DNA of 53,133 nt from Desulfobacteraceae bacterium (GTDB lineage: Bacteria; Desulfobacterota; Desulfobacteria; Desulfobacterales; UBA5616), in assembly GCA_013791935.1 (NCBI GenBank), contig VMSV01000089.1, forward strand, positions 1 through 53,133, given 5' to 3'. Position 1 is the stretch's first letter. Each line of letters opens with the position of its first letter. Positions 49,044-53,133 of this stretch are shown one piece after another. The notes under the pieces are model-generated. The model made no database searches, was not told the DNA's origin, and was given only the letters and a program-made list of their open reading frames with translations. A program made the translations under genes and the position numbers.

Positions 49044-49769
49044 TTTATATCAAGGGTTTAGCCGGTTTTGGCCAAATCCTTTTTTTATTTGTATTGAAGT
49101 TGTCCCCACTTTGTCCCCACTTGATGTAAAATTTTATCTCTTATTCTTTTTGGGCATGACTTGGTTCCCATATTATTTGATTTAGAGGGCAAATATTTTG
49201 TAGTTCTTTCTGAGTCAGTCCGCTCTCCTTCCGTAATTCGATCTGCCTGTCCCAATGTTAACGCTTCTCCAGAAGTGCTTCTTCATAGAATCTTTTTTCC
49301 ATGAGTGCCTCCTAATATTTTTGGGCTACATCATGGCACAGCTTTTCCCTTAGTCGAAGATGGCGTTAATTGAGCGCTTAATTGCAGGAATCACAACTTT
49401 CATGAGATCTGAAGAACTCTTGATAGATCAACCTAATCACAAGTTTGGGCCAATCGAGGCTACCCACAAGATATGGGGGGGCCGATCGAGACAATCGTTT
49501 CCCAAGTGAGGTGGAACGAAGCCTATACGGGAAGGTCGCCATTCGCTTTTGAGATTATTAAAGCAGTAAGGTTTTGAATCAATTCCTTGATCTATTGTTC
49601 AGCAGAGTTATTGTTCGGTGAATTTATCAAGATTGCCGGTGATGAAATCTGCAAAGTCAGCCCCTTTATATCTTGGATGACAGCCTTGTCTCCCAGCATA
49701 AGCTGATATGGGCCGATCGCATTCCATATCTCACTTCCAACACACACTTTGCCGGTTGCGCCGTCCCAC
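49044..49769. other. Decayed intergenic region after tRNA-Phe
   Basis: No intact gene. Near 49101-49124 TTGTCCCCACTTTGTCCCCA is a doubled phrase often seen next to tRNA-integrated elements. On the minus strand from 49302 an ATG with a strong AGGAGG reads MEKRFYEEALLEKR, then a stop at 49258-49260, then an in-frame continuation containing IELRKESGLTQKELQ, which resembles a broken helix-turn-helix or transposase-accessory gene. The rest carries no feature I can support. Confidence 0.45.
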
Positions 49770-49958
49770 TGTCACGCCCGACTTTAAAATGTAATTTTAT
49801 TCCCGGTTTGAAGATGTAATTTTATTCTGCTTTATTTTCTTCAAAAAAGAATTTTTAAAATCCTTTTCTTCATTTTTCTTCCGGTATTTTCCTCGAAATT
49901 ATTCTTCACAAAATAAACCCGTTCATCCATAGATCTTGTTCCTGAAGGGATAAGGTGA

Positions 49959-50564
49959 ATGGGAATCACATTAAAGATAAAGTGCCGTCATTGCAAACAG
50001 TTATTTGTGCCTGACCCAAGGAACAGGAACCGGCAAAGGTTCTGTGGAAAGCCTGCATGCCGCAAGGCGAGCAAGGCTTGCAGCCAGGAAAAATGGCAAG
50101 AGAAACCGGAGAACCGGGACTACTTCAAAGGACCTGAGAATGTTGCGCGGGTTCAGGAGTGGAGGATGCAAAATCCGGGGTACTGGAGACACCCCTCATC
50201 CAAGGATCTTGCGTTACAAGATCCCTTAAACGTACAACATGCTGAAAACAATATTGAAAATCATGATAAAGATGTTTCATCGAATTCTGCGTTACAAGAT
50301 CTCTTAACAGTACAACCTACCGTGATCATTGGTTTAATTGCCAACTTTATCGGGTCTGCGTTACAAGATGACATCGCCATCACCCTCCAACGTATGCAAC
50401 AATCGGGGCAGGATATTTTATACCGTCAACCCCGAACGAAAGGAGGAAAAAGTGATTGTGAAAACCCCTGTTTTAACAGGTCGCGTGAGAAAGGTTCCCG
50501 CAAGCTTCAGTTGGATCGACCATCGGCTGGTGAGCGACGGGCACATGGAGGGGTGCAGCCCTGA
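49959..50564 (+). CDS. IS21-associated zinc-binding protein, function unknown
   Basis: A 201-residue gene inside the IS21 element. The N-terminal 70 residues contain CRHCKQLFVPDPRNRNRQRF and CGKPACRKASKACSQEKWQ, with cysteines spaced CxxC...CxxxxC like a zinc ribbon, followed by a basic segment and PENVARVQEWRMQNPGYWR. Comparable small proteins accompany istAB in related elements. The remainder is low in motifs, and its last 38 residues overlap the next gene, so the true end is uncertain. AAGGTG precedes the ATG. A DNA-binding or regulatory role in transposition is inferred. Confidence 0.65.
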   Translation: MGITLKIKCRHCKQLFVPDPRNRNRQRFCGKPACRKASKACSQEKWQEKPENRDYFKGPENVARVQEWRMQNPGYWRHPSSKDLALQDPLNVQHAENNIENHDKDVSSNSALQDLLTVQPTVIIGLIANFIGSALQDDIAITLQRMQQSGQDILYRQPRTKGGKSDCENPCFNRSREKGSRKLQLDRPSAGERRAHGGVQP

Positions 50565-50835
50565 AGCTTGCGCGTTGTATCTGTTTCTGGTGTGCGTGGG
50601 CGATGAAAAGGGATTAAGCTATTACGGGGATGGCTCCATCATGGGCAAGTTGTCCATGGACCGGCAGGTTTTGGAAAGCGCAAGGTGGGAGCTGATCCGT
50701 AAAGGTTTGATCGCATGGAGAAAGCCAATTTATCAGGTGCTGAGTCTTGAGCCGGTTGCGACAGCAAATCCAAGGGGAGGCGTATTGAGCCTCGGGGATA
50801 TTTTGAAAAACGCCCTGGAGGTGAGCCGTGATTGA
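50452..50835 (+). CDS. IS21-associated helper protein
   Basis: A 127-residue protein with a winged-helix-like pattern: KVPASFSWIDHRLVSDGHME, ACALYLFLVCVGDEKGLSYY, GDGSIMGKLSMDRQVLESAR and WELIRKGLIAWRKPIYQVLS. This resembles replication-initiator or MarR-like modules carried by some IS21 elements next to istA. GTG at 50452 is chosen as the start because AAGGAGG lies five bases upstream; an earlier ATG lies inside the previous gene. It overlaps istA by eight bases. Confidence 0.7.
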   Translation: MIVKTPVLTGRVRKVPASFSWIDHRLVSDGHMEGCSPEACALYLFLVCVGDEKGLSYYGDGSIMGKLSMDRQVLESARWELIRKGLIAWRKPIYQVLSLEPVATANPRGGVLSLGDILKNALEVSRD

Positions 50836-52303
50836 TTATGAGACCTATGTGAGACTCCGGAATTATTATGAACAGGACGGTTTGACCGCAGGCCAGATTG
50901 CGGAAGCGCTTTCCATAGACTGCCGGACCGTAGAAAAGTGGGCCAATACCAAGCGGTATCAGCCCCGGAAATCCTCCCGGAGAAAGAGCAAGTTGGATCC
51001 CTTCAAGGAGCATATTGTGAGGATGCTGGAGAAGCATCCGTACAGTGCGGCCCAGATCTTTCAACAGGTCAAGGAGTACGGTTATGAAGGAGGAGTCACC
51101 ATTGTTGAGGATTACGTCAGAAAGGTTCGGCCTCCAAAGACTCCTGCCTTTTTAAAGCTGGTGTTTGCTCCCGGAGAATGCGCTCAGGTTGACTGGGGAT
51201 CGTACGGCACCGTTCGTGTGGGATCCACCACCCGGCGGTTGAGTTTTTTTGTCATGGTTCTGTGTCATAGCAAAATGATGTATGTGGAGTTTACGGTATT
51301 GCAGACCATGGAGCACTTTCTGGGCTGTCATCAGAACGCTTTCCGGTTCTTCGGGGCGGTACCGCAGAAAGTCATGGTGGACAATCTGAAGACCGCGGTA
51401 CTCAAGCGCATCGTGGGTCGTGCCCCGGTGTTCAACCCCCGGTATCTGGACTTTGCCGAACATTATGGTTTTTCCATTGTTCCCTGCAATGTGGGAAAGG
51501 GAAATGAAAAAGGGATTGTGGAAAATGCCGTGGGCTATGTCAAAAAGAATCTTCTGAATGGTTTGGACATCTCGGATTTTTGCATCCTGGAACCTTATGC
51601 CCGGCACTGGCTGGCAACGGTGGCCAATGTGAGGAATCACCGGGAAACCGGTAAAAGGCCCGAGGATCTGTTCTGCGATGAGAAAAGCAGTCTTCAACCC
51701 CTGCCGGTTGAACCCTACGATATCGGGGTGGTGAAACACATGCGGGCTTCCCGTCAGTTCCGGGTGACCCTGGACAGCAACCGTTACAGCGTACCCGCAC
51801 AGTTGGCCGGAGTGGGCCTGACGGTGAAAATGTATCCCGACAGGATTTGCATGTATCATGAGAACTCCCTGGTGGCGCGGCATGTGCGAAGTTATGACCG
51901 CCTGAAGGACTTTGAACATCCGGATCATCCCAAAGTTCTTTTGGAGCAACGCAAGAAAGCAAGGGATCAGAAAATCTTCATGCGGTTTCTTTCGTTGTCT
52001 GAAAAATCCGAAGCCTATTACCGGCAGTTGGAGCAACGCCGCATGAATCCGGCTCATCACATCCGCCAGATCGTTGCCTTAAGCGAAATCCATGGCAAGG
52101 AGAAGGTGGCCAGGGCCATGGAAGACGCCTTCTGCTTTGCCGCTTTTTCTTGTGAATATATTGCAAATCTTTTGGAGCAAAGGTCCCGTCCCCTGCATGA
52201 ACCGGGCGTTCTTCACCTGACCCGCGCAAGTGATCTTCTGGATTTGACCCTGGATCAACCGAACCTTTCCATTTACACTCTTAAAGGAGATGACCATGAA
52301 TGA
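50828..52303 (+). CDS. istA: IS21 transposase IstA
   Basis: DDE transposase of the IS21 family (491 residues). The N-terminal helix-turn-helix is DGLTAGQIAEALSIDCRTVE, followed by the integrase core with Asp122 (AQVDWG), Asp185 (KVMVDNLK) and Glu232 (NEKGIVENAVGYVK). The C-terminal Mu-type barrel includes SNRYSVPAQLAG. The start is GTG at 50828, overlapping the helper gene. All catalytic residues are present and there is no frameshift, so it is probably functional together with IstB. Confidence 0.95.
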   Translation: MIDYETYVRLRNYYEQDGLTAGQIAEALSIDCRTVEKWANTKRYQPRKSSRRKSKLDPFKEHIVRMLEKHPYSAAQIFQQVKEYGYEGGVTIVEDYVRKVRPPKTPAFLKLVFAPGECAQVDWGSYGTVRVGSTTRRLSFFVMVLCHSKMMYVEFTVLQTMEHFLGCHQNAFRFFGAVPQKVMVDNLKTAVLKRIVGRAPVFNPRYLDFAEHYGFSIVPCNVGKGNEKGIVENAVGYVKKNLLNGLDISDFCILEPYARHWLATVANVRNHRETGKRPEDLFCDEKSSLQPLPVEPYDIGVVKHMRASRQFRVTLDSNRYSVPAQLAGVGLTVKMYPDRICMYHENSLVARHVRSYDRLKDFEHPDHPKVLLEQRKKARDQKIFMRFLSLSEKSEAYYRQLEQRRMNPAHHIRQIVALSEIHGKEKVARAMEDAFCFAAFSCEYIANLLEQRSRPLHEPGVLHLTRASDLLDLTLDQPNLSIYTLKGDDHE

Positions 52304-53030
52304 TTTTATCCAGCAGCTAAACTACTTGAAACTGCCCTATATCCGGGAACATCATGAAACCGTGGCTCAATCCGCCGCCCGGAACCAATGGACCCATATC
52401 CACTTTCTCTCCGAGCTGATCCGGCAGGAATCCAATCTTCGCCAGGATCGCACCATCGCCCGCCGGGTGAAAACCGCAAGGTTCCCCGTGATCAAAACCC
52501 TGGATCAGTTCAACTGGTCCTGGCCCAAAAAAATCAACCAGGTCCAAATACAGAATCTGTTTCGATTGAAGTTCATTGAAGACAAAAGCAATGTGATCTT
52601 TGTGGGCGGGGTGGGTTTGGGGAAAACCCATCTGGCTTGTGCCCTTGGCTATCAGGCCTGCCTCAAGGGCCATAAGGTTCTGTTCGCCTCCGCCGTGGAT
52701 GCAATCAACCACCTCATCGCAGCCCAACATGCCGGGAACCTGAAACAGGAATTGAAGAGATACCTCAATCCATCCCTGCTCATCCTCGATGAGCTCGGCT
52801 ATCTGCCCATTGACAAAAACGGGGCGGACCTCCTGTTCCAGATCATCAGCTCCCGTTACGAACAGGGCTCCCTCATCATCACCACCAACCGAGTGTTCAA
52901 AGACTGGGCCGAAATCTTCAACAACGACAGCACCCTGACTTCCGCCCTTCTCGACCGCCTGCTACACCATACCGAGGCTGTGGTCATAGAAGGCAAAAGC
53001 TACCGCATGAAAGAAGTCGTAAAAGAATAA
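52296..53030 (+). CDS. istB: IS21 transposition helper ATPase IstB
   Basis: AAA+ ATPase (244 residues) that selects target DNA and activates IstA. Walker A is VGGVGLGKTHLACALGYQ, Walker B LLILDELGYLPI, followed by the sensor-like ITTNRVFKDWAEIFNN and RLLHHTEAVVIEGKSYR, all typical of IstB/DnaC-like proteins. AAAGGAG lies six bases before the ATG at 52296, preferred over ATG 52290. The gene overlaps the istA stop. It ends about 100 bases before the right terminus of the element. Confidence 0.95.
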   Translation: MNDFIQQLNYLKLPYIREHHETVAQSAARNQWTHIHFLSELIRQESNLRQDRTIARRVKTARFPVIKTLDQFNWSWPKKINQVQIQNLFRLKFIEDKSNVIFVGGVGLGKTHLACALGYQACLKGHKVLFASAVDAINHLIAAQHAGNLKQELKRYLNPSLLILDELGYLPIDKNGADLLFQIISSRYEQGSLIITTNRVFKDWAEIFNNDSTLTSALLDRLLHHTEAVVIEGKSYRMKEVVKE

Positions 53031-53133
53031 AACAAAGGGGTCGGCCATGTACGAATTACTTCACGGCTGACCCTGTTTTACCCAAACATTTTTAAACCGG
53101 GATTTTTATGACATTTTCAGGGCAGGGCTAACA

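Larger units (their letters stand above)
49770..53133 (+). mobile_element. IS21-family insertion sequence with passenger genes
   Basis: The left end TGTCACGCCC (49770) and the right end, read inward from 53133 as TGTTAGCCCTGCCC, start with TG and are followed on both sides by AAAATGT and a shared TCCCGGTTT, consistent with IS21 terminal repeats. On the left, ATGTAATTTTATT occurs twice as a direct repeat, a typical transposase-binding pattern. The element carries a small zinc-ribbon-like gene, a helper gene, istA and istB. No target-site duplication can be checked because the window ends at the right terminus. Confidence 0.8.

Noticed and set aside
49101..49124. Attachment site of a specific integrated element
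   Set aside because: No integrase and no matching direct repeat of the tRNA 3' end were found within the window, so this remains only a suggestion.

Overview
The window looks like a chromosomal segment of an anaerobic, sulfate-reducer-like Desulfobacterota bacterium. This is an inference from gene content, not from a marker gene. The support is the archaeal-type entry to the shikimate pathway (ADH synthase plus 3-dehydroquinate synthase II) heading an aro-trp cluster, an archaeal/type-2 LeuCD, and response regulators fused to cytidylate-kinase-like domains. The core is moderately GC-rich and has strong Shine-Dalgarno sites. Two accessory zones (about 1-4100 and 28300-33900) are more AT-rich and full of gene fragments and palindromic repeats.

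Layout. 1-4100 is accessory: the start of a methyltransferase, a lipoprotein, small membrane proteins, the tail of a glycine-rich toxin-like protein with a candidate immunity gene, a DUF4143-type ATPase, and remnants of two Y1 (RAYT-like) transposases. 4147-14585 is the aromatic amino acid cluster: ADH synthase, DHQ synthase II, aroA, aroC, a broken tyrA, then trpE-G-D-C-F. 14683-19545 is a GldA/permease/GldG-like ABC system with a DUF4340 protein. 19636-26930 (minus) is one long signalling-transport operon: TetR, SulP transporter, cytidylate-kinase-like/REC fusion, dCache histidine kinase, REC, kinase-like phosphotransferase, REC. 27135-32032 holds ndk and trmJ, then an island (nucleotidyltransferase fragment, ParE/Phd toxin-antitoxin, GNAT fragments, dapF) closed by a second, partial copy of the trmJ 3' end. 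32155-37956 holds a DUF4410 lipoprotein, a beta-barrel protein, and a radical SAM/DUF1571/DUF212/sigma-54-activator cassette. 38039-48908 is mostly housekeeping: leuDC, lepA, a REC-GGDEF protein, a rhomboid with a DnaJ-like tail, nadC, valS and rsmE. A tRNA-Phe follows, then a decayed intergenic stretch and an IS21-family element that fills the end of the window.

The most striking system is the control region of the aromatic cluster. Upstream of the first gene, at 4209-4283, is a 24-codon leader peptide with seven consecutive aromatic codons (YYWYFYY). It is embedded in a complete four-segment attenuator: a 1:2 hairpin with 9 perfect pairs, a 15-pair 2:3 antiterminator, and a 12-pair 3:4 terminator with a T-run. 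A second leader (9359-9451) with FWWWW and its own terminator precedes trpE. The two modules share sequence (leader start context, CCGTGG terminator core, second hairpin, identical ribosome-binding site), so they look like duplicated attenuators retuned from tryptophan alone to all three aromatic amino acids. The tyrosine branch gene between them (tyrA) is frameshifted and internally deleted.

Other notable points are three dispersed inverted-repeat elements of 123-125 bp, several smaller palindromic families that sit at gene ends and even supply stop codons, and a rhomboid protease carrying a DnaJ C-terminal-like domain.
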